A DNA stretch of 64,000 nucleotides from an uncultured Bacteroidales bacterium (lineage in GTDB: Bacteria; Bacteroidota; Bacteroidia; Bacteroidales; F082). The stretch covers positions 26,609 through 90,608 of the forward strand of contig CAMVCZ010000009.1 in NCBI GenBank assembly GCA_947166105.1. The letters run 5' to 3'. The notes beneath the pieces are model-generated. The model made no database searches and had not been told where the DNA came from. It was given only the letters and a program-made list of their open reading frames with translations. Positions 27,105 to 35,900 of the stretch are shown in pieces; within the stretch, counting starts at the first letter, position 1; every line of letters begins with the position of its first letter. The translations under genes and the position numbers were made by a program.

Positions 27105-28712
27105 TCAGATTTTGATGTCGTCGCCGTTGGCGTTCTGGAAGTTGTACTGCAGCGCGTGGAATTCGGGCATCGATTGCACAGTGAATTTCTTGCCGTATTT
27201 CTTCATCCATTTGCGGCGAATCGAAAACAGTCCGTTGATGCAAAGGTAGGAATAGATGAACGGATGCACCTGCAAGACAAGGTTCTTCTCGTTTTGGTCG
27301 ACGAGGAGGTACTTGAGGTGGTTTTCGATTTCATCGATGAAGAGGATGGCGGGGCGGATTTTGCCTTCTCCGTCGCAAACGGGGCATTTCTCCTGCACCT
27401 GCACCTCTGTTTCGGGGCGCACACGGTGGCGCGTGATTTGGATGAGGCCGAACTTGGTGGCGGGAAGCACGGTGTGCTTGGCGCGGTCGGGCTTCATGGC
27501 TTCCACAAGGGCTTCGTAGAGTTGCTTGCGGTGCTTGGCTTCGTGCAAGTCGATGAAATCCACGATGATGATGCCGCCCATGTCGCGCAGGCGCAGTTGT
27601 CGCGCGATTTCCTTGGCGGCTTCGAGGTTGACTTGGAGGGCGTTTTCTTCCGGCGAGTTTTCCTTGTTGAGCCTATGGCCGCTGTTCACGTCGATGACGT
27701 GCATGGCCTCGGTGTGCTCGATGACGAGATAAACGCCGTTCTTGATGGTGACAATCTTCCCGAAAAAGCCTTTGATTTGCTTGGCAACATTGTAGTAGTC
27801 AAAGATAGGCTCCTTGCCTGAGTAAAGTTGCACGATTCCGGCCTTTTGCGGGGCGAAAGTCTGGATGTAACCCTGAATTTCTTCAAAGAGTTTCTCGTCG
27901 TTCACACGGATGTTGTTGAACGACTCGTTCAGCAAATCGCGCAGCATGACACTGGTTTGGTCCATTTCACTGACCATCTTTCCGAAATTGGTCATTTTCT
28001 TCATCTCGATGGTGCATTGCTCCCATTTGGCGATGAGTGCCTTGAGGTCGGCGTCGAGTTCGGCCACCTTTTTGCCTTCGGCGACGGTGCGGATGATGAC
28101 GCCATAGTTGTTGGGCTTGATGCTTTGGATGAGACGACGGAGGCGGTTGCGCTCCTCGTTGCTGCGGATTTTTGTTGAAACCGAAATGCGATTGGAGAAG
28201 GGGACGAGGACGATGTAACGTCCTGCAAATGAGATTTCTGCCGTGATTCTCGGGCCTTTGGTGTGGATAGGCTCTTTGGCGATTTGCACCGGAATCAGGT
28301 CGCCCACGTTGATGATGTCGGCGATTTTGCCGTTTTTCGGCAAGTCGGGGTCAAGTTTGAACTTGTCCAACGAAACGTCTTCGCCTGCCACTACCATTTT
28401 CTTGAACTTGAGCAGCGAATGGGCCTGAAAGCCCAAGTCGAGGTAGTGCAGGAAGGCTTCTTTGGGGTAGCCCACGTCGACGAAAGCCGCGTTGAGGCCT
28501 GGCAGCAGTTTCTTCACCCGGCCCAAATAAACATCTCCGACCGCAAACTGGTTGTTGGTCTTCTCTCTGTGAAGTTCGACAAGAATGTTGTCCTCCAACA
28601 GGGCAATGTCAACCTCCGAAGCGTGCGAGTTGATGACCAAGTCGCGCTCCACCGTCTTTTCCTCTGCCGCTGCCGGAATGGCTTCGGCAACTTGTTTCTC
28701 TTCTTCAGACAT
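27105..28712 (-). CDS. rng: Ribonuclease G/E family endoribonuclease
   Basis: A 535-residue Rne/Rng-type enzyme that processes rRNA and decays mRNA in the cytoplasm. An S1 domain lies at about residues 45-140 (VGDVYLGRVKKLLPGLNAAFVDVG). Catalytic aspartates occur in MHVIDVNSG and IIIVDFIDL, and the Zn-link is CPVC. Its length is closer to RNase G than E. A possible regulatory hairpin lies in the upstream spacer (28757-28796). Confidence 0.95.
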   Translation of the reverse strand: MSEEEKQVAEAIPAAAEEKTVERDLVINSHASEVDIALLEDNILVELHREKTNNQFAVGDVYLGRVKKLLPGLNAAFVDVGYPKEAFLHYLDLGFQAHSLLKFKKMVVAGEDVSLDKFKLDPDLPKNGKIADIINVGDLIPVQIAKEPIHTKGPRITAEISFAGRYIVLVPFSNRISVSTKIRSNEERNRLRRLIQSIKPNNYGVIIRTVAEGKKVAELDADLKALIAKWEQCTIEMKKMTNFGKMVSEMDQTSVMLRDLLNESFNNIRVNDEKLFEEIQGYIQTFAPQKAGIVQLYSGKEPIFDYYNVAKQIKGFFGKIVTIKNGVYLVIEHTEAMHVIDVNSGHRLNKENSPEENALQVNLEAAKEIARQLRLRDMGGIIIVDFIDLHEAKHRKQLYEALVEAMKPDRAKHTVLPATKFGLIQITRHRVRPETEVQVQEKCPVCDGEGKIRPAILFIDEIENHLKYLLVDQNEKNLVLQVHPFIYSYLCINGLFSIRRKWMKKYGKKFTVQSMPEFHALQYNFQNANGDDIKI

Positions 28713-28756
28713 AGTGTTTTGCTTTTGGGGTTAACGATTTGATTTTGAATAACAAA

Positions 28757-28796
28757 ACAATAACACAACAATGGGGTTGCCAATGCTGTGTTATTG
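28757..28796 (-). terminator. Hairpin between the COX24-like gene and rng
   Basis: 11-bp arms ACAATAACACA and TGTGTTATTGT surround an 18-base loop; on the minus strand the hairpin is followed by TTTTGTTATT. It probably ends the HU-COX24 transcript and could also be part of the rng leader. Confidence 0.6.
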
Positions 28797-28819
28797 TCTC
28801 CTTTAGGCGCAAGAAGCGC

Positions 28820-28909
28820 TTATTTCTTCTTGTGTCTGTCCTTTCTCAAGCGTTTTTTGCGCTTGTGAGTCGACATCTTGTGTCTTTTGTGTTTCTTACC
28901 GTTTGGCAT
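28820..28909 (-). CDS. AURKAIP1/COX24-type 29-residue basic protein
   Basis: A 29-codon gene starting MPNGKKHKRHKM and ending RKDRHKKK, more than half Lys, Arg and His. This matches the short AURKAIP1/COX24-domain proteins of Bacteroidota, related to a small mitochondrial ribosome-associated protein and likely to bind the ribosome. It lies between HU and rng, in the same direction and 25 bases after HU. Confidence 0.8.
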   Translation of the reverse strand: MPNGKKHKRHKMSTHKRKKRLRKDRHKKK

Positions 28910-28934
28910 AATATTGGGATTTTAGATGTTGTTC

Positions 28935-29207
28935 TTACTTAACAGCGGTCATGAAGGTCTTGGCGGGCTTGAAAGCCGGAATCTTGTGGGCCGGGATGGT
29001 GATGGCGATATTCTTGCCGATGTTACGGCCGGTCTTTTCGGCTCTGGTCTTGATGATGAAACTACCGAAGCCTCTCAGATACACGTTTTCACCCTTGGCC
29101 ATCGAGTTCTTCACAACTTCCATGAAGTTTTCAACAACATTCTGGACAGCACCTTTTTCAATGCCGGTCTTGCTGGCGATTTCAGCAACGATTTCTGCTT
29201 TAGTCAT
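28935..29207 (-). CDS. HU-family DNA-binding protein
   Basis: A 90-residue histone-like protein: MTKAEIVAEIASKTGI at the start, then VYLRGFGSFIIKTRAEKTGRN (the beta-arm entry) and an IPAHKIPAFKPAKTF end. It bends and compacts DNA as a dimer. It is the first gene of a transcript that continues into the COX24-like gene. Confidence 0.95.
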   Translation of the reverse strand: MTKAEIVAEIASKTGIEKGAVQNVVENFMEVVKNSMAKGENVYLRGFGSFIIKTRAEKTGRNIGKNIAITIPAHKIPAFKPAKTFMTAVK

Positions 29208-29256
29208 TTTTTTCCTTATTTTATGATTAGTTATTGTGTTTGTTGTAAATTTGCGG

Positions 29257-29264
29257 CAAAGGTA
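29257..29264 (-). promoter_or_regulatory. -7 element for the HU gene
   Basis: TACCTTTG on the minus strand, about 50 bases upstream of the HU ATG, matches TAnnTTTG exactly. Confidence 0.6.
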
Positions 29265-29349
29265 CGAACATTTTCAATACGGAGACCCTATTAATGCAAT
29301 TTTTTTCTTCTAATGAGTTATAAATAAAGAATTTCGCAACGCAACAACG

Positions 29350-30399
29350 ATGGATTTCATACATGACACCTTAATTAATTGGTTTGCCGAAAACCGCCGC
29401 GACCTGCCTTGGCGGCACAACCCCACCCCCTATCAGGTGTGGCTTTCGGAGATTATCCTGCAACAAACGCGCGTCAACCAAGGCTGGGACTACTATCTGC
29501 GCTTCGTCGAGAAGTGGCCCACGGTGAACGACCTTGCCAACGCCACTGAGGAAGAGGTGCTGAAGATGTGGCAAGGCTTGGGCTACTATTCACGCGCTCG
29601 CAACTTGCACCAATGCGCAAAGCAAATAGTGGAACAATATGGTGGCCAGTTTCCCGCTGATTTCGAGAAACTTAAGCAATTGAAAGGCATTGGCGACTAC
29701 ACTGCTGCCGCCATAGCTTCCATTGCCTTCGATTTGCCCCATGCCGTGGTGGATGGAAATGTTTACCGCGTGCTTTCAAGGCTTTTCGACATCGACACAC
29801 CTATTAGTATTAATGAAGGGCAAACCGTTTTCGCCAAAATTGCCGACGATTTGCTCAACCGCAAACAGCCCGGACTCCACAACCAAGCCATGATGGAGTT
29901 TGGCGCACTGCAATGCACACCGAAAAACCCCAACTGCCTGCTTTGTCCGCTGCAAGCACAATGCCTCGCCTTCGCAAACCAAACCGTGATGCAACGCCCC
30001 GTGAAACTGCAAAAACTGAAAATCACGACGCGATATTTCAACTATTTGGTTTTCAGGATTGAAGGCAATGTTTACCTCCACAAGCGCAGCGGCAACGACA
30101 TTTGGAAGAACCTCTACGACTTTCCCTGCATCGAAAGCGAAAACCCGATGACAGTCGAGGAAGTCATAGCATCCGAAAAGTTCCAGCAACTTATTGAAAA
30201 CAAAAGTTTTACCATTATCAAGACTTCGCCAACTTTTACTCACAAACTCACCCACCGCACCATCATCGCCCAGTTCATCGAAATAAAACTTGAAGAAAAA
30301 TTGTTGCGGATTGAAACAAATGATTTATTTTTGGCCCGTGAAACGGATTTGGGCAACTTTCCCATTCCTCGCTTAATCGACTTATACTTAAATAATTAA
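29350..30399 (+). CDS. mutY: A/G-specific adenine glycosylase
   Basis: MutY removes adenine mispaired with 8-oxoguanine. The 349-residue protein shows the HhH region LKGIGDYTAAAIASIAF with catalytic Asp in AVVDGNVYRVLSR, and the iron-sulfur cluster loop C-x6-C-x2-C-x5-C (CTPKNPNCLLCPLQAQC). The C-terminal NUDIX-like 8-oxoG recognition domain is present (VYLHKRSGNDIWKNLYDFP). ssb follows 12 bases later, so they are likely co-transcribed. Confidence 0.97.
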   Translation: MDFIHDTLINWFAENRRDLPWRHNPTPYQVWLSEIILQQTRVNQGWDYYLRFVEKWPTVNDLANATEEEVLKMWQGLGYYSRARNLHQCAKQIVEQYGGQFPADFEKLKQLKGIGDYTAAAIASIAFDLPHAVVDGNVYRVLSRLFDIDTPISINEGQTVFAKIADDLLNRKQPGLHNQAMMEFGALQCTPKNPNCLLCPLQAQCLAFANQTVMQRPVKLQKLKITTRYFNYLVFRIEGNVYLHKRSGNDIWKNLYDFPCIESENPMTVEEVIASEKFQQLIENKSFTIIKTSPTFTHKLTHRTIIAQFIEIKLEEKLLRIETNDLFLARETDLGNFPIPRLIDLYLNN

Positions 30400-30411
30400 A
30401 CCAACAACACT

Positions 30412-30861
30412 ATGGCAAGTTTGAACAAAGTCATCCTCATAGGCCGGCTCGGGAAAGACCCCGAAATCACCACTTTCGACAATGGCAACCGCAAAATATC
30501 CGTCACTATGGCCACCTCGGAGCGTTATCGCGACCGCGACCAAAACTGGGTGGAACAAACCGACTGGCACAACATTGTGGTTTGGGGCAACTTGGCCAAC
30601 GACATCGCCGAAGGCCGCCGCAACTACTCGAAAGGCGACCTGATGTATGTTGAAGGCAAACTCCGCACTCGCCAATACACTGACCAACAAAGCATTGTGC
30701 GCTATGTAACCGAGGTACACGCCGACAAGATGATGCAGATGGCTCCCGCACGACCCGTCCAACAATCCTCCTACGGCCAGCCTTACGCACCTGCGCCAGA
30801 ACCCGCTCCTGGCTATACCCCACAAAACACCGCCGAAGAAGGCAACGATTTGCCATTTTGA
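30412..30861 (+). CDS. ssb: Single-stranded DNA-binding protein
   Basis: A 149-residue SSB with an OB fold: LNKVILIGRLGKDPE, VTMATSERYRD, EQTDWHNIVVWG, KGDLMYVEGKLRTR. The C-terminal acidic tip is reduced to EEGNDLPF, the protein-docking tail. It lies between mutY and gldE. Confidence 0.95.
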   Translation: MASLNKVILIGRLGKDPEITTFDNGNRKISVTMATSERYRDRDQNWVEQTDWHNIVVWGNLANDIAEGRRNYSKGDLMYVEGKLRTRQYTDQQSIVRYVTEVHADKMMQMAPARPVQQSSYGQPYAPAPEPAPGYTPQNTAEEGNDLPF

Positions 30862-30893
30862 CGTAACTTGACGCGCATGTCAGAATTATTTTC

Positions 30894-30901
30894 TATTTTT
30901 G
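30894..30901 (+). promoter_or_regulatory. -7 element for gldE-gldD
   Basis: TATTTTTG, TAnnTTTG type, 26 bases before the gldE start codon. Confidence 0.5.
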
Positions 30902-30927
30902 CCGCCTGAACTATAAATGATAAGATT

Positions 30928-32268
30928 TTGGAAACACCCGACCCTGACCCTCTCATAGGACTCCTGACCGTTGTTTCAAACAACTTTTTCACTGGATTTA
31001 CCGCCAACGCCATCATCGGAATGGTTGTATTGTGCCTGCTCCTCATCGCTTCGGCCTTGATTTCGAGCAGCGAAACGGCGTTTTTCTCACTCCAACCCGC
31101 CGACATCGACGACCTCGAATCGCGCCCCGATGCAAAAAGCAAACTCGTGCTAAAACTCCGCGAGATACCCAAGACCTTGTTGGCTACCATCCTGATTGGC
31201 AACAACTTCGTCAATGTCACCATCACGCTTTTGTCGACCTACATCATGGCGCAACTGTTCGACATGGCGAACTATCCCGTGGCGGCCTTTCTCTTGGAAG
31301 TGGTGATTGTCACCTCATTAATCCTGATTGCGGGCGAAATCACGCCGAAGATTTATGCCGGCAAGCGTCCCGTCAAAGTGGCGCGTTTCATGGCAAGGCC
31401 GTTGCGCTTCCTCATCGGGCTTTTCAAGCCGTTGAGCAAGGCATTGGTCAACTCCACTTCGTTCATGGACAAGCACTTGGAGAAAAAGAAAGGCGAAATC
31501 TCGATGGAAGACCTTTCGACCGCCGTCGACATTGCCACCGAAGAATCCACACCGCTTGAGGAAAAACAGATGCTGAAAGGCATCGCCTCTTTCAGCGAAA
31601 AAGAGGTGAGTGGCGTGATGATTCCGCGCATCGACATCATCGGCGTGGAGCAAGGCATGGAGTTCACCGAAATGCTCGCCATCGTCATAAAGAGCGGATT
31701 TTCAAGGATTCCCGTTTATGACGAAACGATGGACAACGTGAGCGGCATCCTTTATGTGAAAGACCTCCTTCCCTACTTGGACGCGCAATCATACGAATGG
31801 CAGAAACTCATCCGACCCGCTTTTTTCGTGCCTGAGAACCGAAAAATTAATGACCTCTTCCAAGATTTCCGCGAGAAGAAAATCCATATCGCCATTGTCG
31901 TTGACGAATACGGAGGCACTTCGGGCCTGATTACGATGGAAGATGTCATCGAAGAGATTGTCGGAGAAATTAATGACGAGTTTGACGAAGCCAACTTGGA
32001 GGAACACTACAAGAAACTTGACGACAACACCTATCTCTTTAAGGCTCAGACAAGTATCGTCGATTTCTGCAAGGTGTTTGGCGTGGACGAAGGCTATTTT
32101 GAACCCATGCAGGGCGAGGCCGACACCCTTGCCGGACTCATCCTCGAAATAGAAGGGCGCATCCCTGAAATCGGGTTCAAGTTCAACTTTGAGAAGTTCC
32201 ACATGGAAATCACCGATGCCGACACCAAGCGCATCAAGGAAGTGAAAGTTGTGTATGATGAAGAATAA
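30928..32268 (+). CDS. gldE: Gliding-motility-associated protein GldE
   Basis: A 446-residue membrane protein of the CNNM/CorC type: an N-terminal DUF21 domain with SETAFFSL and several helices, a CBS pair around residues 215-340 ([37 protein letters not shown]) and a C-terminal CorC_HlyC domain. In Bacteroidota this protein is genetically linked to gldD and needed for T9SS-dependent gliding or secretion. Translation appears to start at a TTG, since no in-frame ATG lies before the first helix. The stop overlaps the gldD start region. Confidence 0.88.
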   Translation: METPDPDPLIGLLTVVSNNFFTGFTANAIIGMVVLCLLLIASALISSSETAFFSLQPADIDDLESRPDAKSKLVLKLREIPKTLLATILIGNNFVNVTITLLSTYIMAQLFDMANYPVAAFLLEVVIVTSLILIAGEITPKIYAGKRPVKVARFMARPLRFLIGLFKPLSKALVNSTSFMDKHLEKKKGEISMEDLSTAVDIATEESTPLEEKQMLKGIASFSEKEVSGVMIPRIDIIGVEQGMEFTEMLAIVIKSGFSRIPVYDETMDNVSGILYVKDLLPYLDAQSYEWQKLIRPAFFVPENRKINDLFQDFREKKIHIAIVVDEYGGTSGLITMEDVIEEIVGEINDEFDEANLEEHYKKLDDNTYLFKAQTSIVDFCKVFGVDEGYFEPMQGEADTLAGLILEIEGRIPEIGFKFNFEKFHMEITDADTKRIKEVKVVYDEE

Positions 32269-32845
32269 ACTGCCCATATTGCTTGTGGCCTTGGCCTTAC
32301 TCGCCGTTGCTTTCTCGTGCGACCGCCAGCTAAACCCGCTGCCCAAGCCGCGCGGCTATTTCCGTATCGACCTGCCGGAAAAGGCTTACGTCAAAGTCGA
32401 CACCATCGAAAAATACAGCTTCGAGTGCCCGCAATACGCTCTCATCACCCCCGACCCGTATTCGCCCGACGAGAAAAACTGGGTCAATGTGGAAATGCCC
32501 CAATTCAAAGGCTCCATCCACCTGACGCACAAGCCCGTAGATGGCAATTTGGGCGAATATCTTGAAGATGTCCATACGATGGTCACCAAGCATCTGCAAA
32601 AGGCCAATGGCGTGCGCGACAGCCTGATTTTCAACGAAGAACATAATGTTTACGGCCTCTTTATTGAAATGGACGGCAAAGGTGTAGCCACTCCGATGCA
32701 GTTCTACCTCACCGACAGCACCCGAAACTTCGTGCGTGGTGCGCTCTATTTCAATTTCAAGCCCGACAACGACTCGATGCAACCTGTCATCAACTTCATC
32801 CGCGAGGATATTGACCATTTGATAAAAACATTTGAATGGAAGTGA
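32255..32845 (+). CDS. gldD: Gliding motility lipoprotein GldD
   Basis: A lipoprotein of about 196 residues: a signal peptide with lipobox AVAFSC, then the conserved KPRGYFRIDLPEKAY segment that identifies GldD. GldD is required for T9SS function in gliding species; many non-gliding Bacteroidales keep it for secretion. ATG codons at 32255 and 32258 are both possible; either overlaps the end of gldE, so they are translationally coupled. The secreted protease genes follow. Confidence 0.9.
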   Translation: MMKNKLPILLVALALLAVAFSCDRQLNPLPKPRGYFRIDLPEKAYVKVDTIEKYSFECPQYALITPDPYSPDEKNWVNVEMPQFKGSIHLTHKPVDGNLGEYLEDVHTMVTKHLQKANGVRDSLIFNEEHNVYGLFIEMDGKGVATPMQFYLTDSTRNFVRGALYFNFKPDNDSMQPVINFIREDIDHLIKTFEWK

Positions 32846-32866
32846 GCATAGTTTTCAGATTTTTTT

Positions 32867-32874
32867 TATCTTTG
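32867..32874 (+). promoter_or_regulatory. -7 element for the gingipain-like gene
   Basis: TATCTTTG, matching TAnnTTTG, 38 bases before the ATG of the C25 protease gene; it probably drives the following secreted protein cluster. Confidence 0.6.
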
Positions 32875-32912
32875 CTGCCTAAAAATCAAATTTTTATCAA
32901 AACTAACCTACA

Positions 32913-35900
32913 ATGAAAAGAGGCTTATTATTCGCATTGGCATTGATGCTTTGTTTCAATGTCGTGGGACAGCAGTCCATTACGCTGCGTTCGGTCGACA
33001 AGGCCGAATGTGTCAGCAGTGATTTTCAACTTCTTAAGGCTTCCTTCTCCTTCTCAACCATTGAGGCGGAGAACGTGGACACCGAAAGAGGTCAATTCTC
33101 GTGGCTCTCGATGCCCAACACCGTCATCGGCGGCAATGAGGGCGACCCTCAGATTCCCGTCGTGAACCAACTCATCGCCGTTCCTTTCGGTGCTACACCC
33201 AGCATCCGAGTGACGAGCTATTCCTCAACCGACTACCGTCTCGAAGACTTTGGCATTCAAACCTTGGTGCCGCGTCAGCCTTCGTTGCGCAAGGACCAGA
33301 GACCGGAAGATGTGCCTTTCGTTATGAATGAGGCCGCTTACCAAACCCGTGGCTTCCGCAGCGAGCCTTTGGCCGTTGTCACTGTAGTGGGTACCATGCG
33401 TGGTGTGCAACTTGGCAAGATGACCATTGAGCCGGTGAGCTACGACCCCGTCAACAACACCTTGCGTGTGTTCAACGACATTGAAGTGGAAGTGGGCTTC
33501 GACGGCGCCGATGCCGTGGCCACCGAGAAGATGTTGGTTGACACCTACAGCCCTTATTTCGATGGCATATACGGTATGCTGTTCAACGGCAGAGCGGTTC
33601 GCGATGCTTATAGCGACCACCCCGACCTCTACACAACCCCTGTAAAGATGCTTGTGGTGACCACCTCGACTTACACCAACAGCACTCCCTTCCAAACTTG
33701 GCTGAATTGGAAAAAACAAAAAGGTATCGATGTGGATGTGCAGACCGTGACCAGCAGCACTTCATCCGCCGATGTCCGCTCCCTGATCCAAAGCAGATAT
33801 AATGCCAACCATCCGACTTTCTTGGTCATTGTTGGCGACGAGACCGCTGTCAAGAATTACACTACCTATTCAGTAGTAGGATTGAATTACAACCCGTACA
33901 TCAGCGACCTGCAATACGCTTCCATCGACAACGATGTCTATCACGACATGTTCATGAGCCGTATGTCGGTGTCGTCCACCACGGAACTCGGTTATCTGGT
34001 GGACAAAATCATGATGTATGAGCAATACACCATGCCTGATCCGAGCTATTTGAACAATGTGCTGCTTATCGCTGGTGCCGATGCCACTTGGGCTCCGAGA
34101 GTCGGCAGACCCACCATCAACTATGCTGCCGATAACTATTTCAACGCTGCACATGGCTTCAATAATATTTATAAATACGTAACCGACAATTACTCTGGTT
34201 GCTACAACTATTTGAGTTCAGGTGTCGGTTTTGCCAACTATACCGCCCACGGCGACATTCAGGAATGGTACAACCCCAACTTCACTAACACGAATGTCAA
34301 CGCATTGACCAACACGAACAAGTATTTCTGGGCCATGGGCAACTGCTGCCTGACCGCCAACTGGGGCAACAGCAGTTATTACCCCTGCTTCGGCGAGGCC
34401 ATGATTCGCGCCCAAAACAAGGGTGCTTTCGGCTACATTGGCTCCATCCCTGAATCCTACTGGTATGAAGACTATTACTTCGGTGTAGGTGCCACAAGCA
34501 CGATGAGCCAGACTCCTTCTATGTCGCAAACCACAACCGGTGTTTACGACTTCATGTTTGACGACACGCAGATGAACACCTTGAATTCGGTTCCTTTTGC
34601 TGGCAACGTGGCCGTGACCTACGCCCATGCCAACAACTACACCAGCAGCGTTTCCGATGAATACTACTGGAGAGCCTACCAATGCCTCGGCGACGGCTCC
34701 GTGATGCCTTATCACGTCAATCCTTCGGCCAACAATGTGAGTCATGCCTCTGCTTTTGGCATGGGTCTGACTTCGTTCACGGTGAATGCCCTTCCCGGTT
34801 CCTACGTTTCCATCACGAAGGACAATGAAATCCTTGGTGTGGCCCAAGTCGGTTCAACGGGAATTGTCAATGTGCCTGTTACCCCTGTCAACACAGCAGG
34901 CGATGTGATGATTGTTGTCACCCGTCAGCAACGCCAGCCTTATATCCAAACCATTCCAGCTGTTGCCCTTGATGGTCCGTTCATCGGTGTTGACAACTAC
35001 ACGCCTAACACTGCCCTTATCGGCCAAAACACAGATTTGAGCATCACTTTCAAGAATCTTGGTAATGCGGCCACCACTGGTACGACTACGGTTACTTTGA
35101 CTTCAAGCGACTCTAATGTTAGCATCATCGAGAATACCAAGACCTTTGGCGCTTTGGCTGCTAATGCCACCACCACAGTGAACGGATTCCGTTTCTGTCT
35201 CAATGAAGGTGTGACATTAGGCACCAATGTCACCTTGCACTATAGTGCCGTCAACGGTAGCGACACATGGGAAGGCAACATCACCATAACTCCCAACCAA
35301 ATCTTCACAGTCACTGTCGCTTCAAATAACGCCGACTACGGCACCGTCAGCGGCGGTGGTCAATTCAACTATGACGAATCCTGCACCGTGACTGCCACAC
35401 CTGCCGAAGGCTATATGTTCACAAGCTGGACAAATAACAATACTGTGGTTTCTACCGATGCTGAATACACATTCAATGTGACTAACAACATGGATTTGAT
35501 GGCCAATTTCGCCGAAGGTGTCATGATTGGCAGCGGCACTAACACGAGCGATTATCTGCCGAGCTACAACTACTACAAATATGCCCTTTCCGAGCAAATC
35601 TACACTTCCGCTGAGTTAGGTGGCGCAGGTCTCATCACCAGCATCGCTTTCTATAACGGTGGTGCCACGAAGACCCGCAACTACGACTTTTACATGAAGG
35701 CAACGACGAAGAACACCTTCTCTGGCAATACTGACTGGATTGCTGTTACCGCTGCCGAAAAGGTGTTCAGCGGTAGCGTCACCATGACCGCCAACGAGTG
35801 GACAACCATCACCTTTAACACTCCGTTTGTTTATGACGGCACCTCCAATGTGGTTCTTGTTGCTGACGACAACACAGGTAGTTATACGAGTTCTCCTCAC

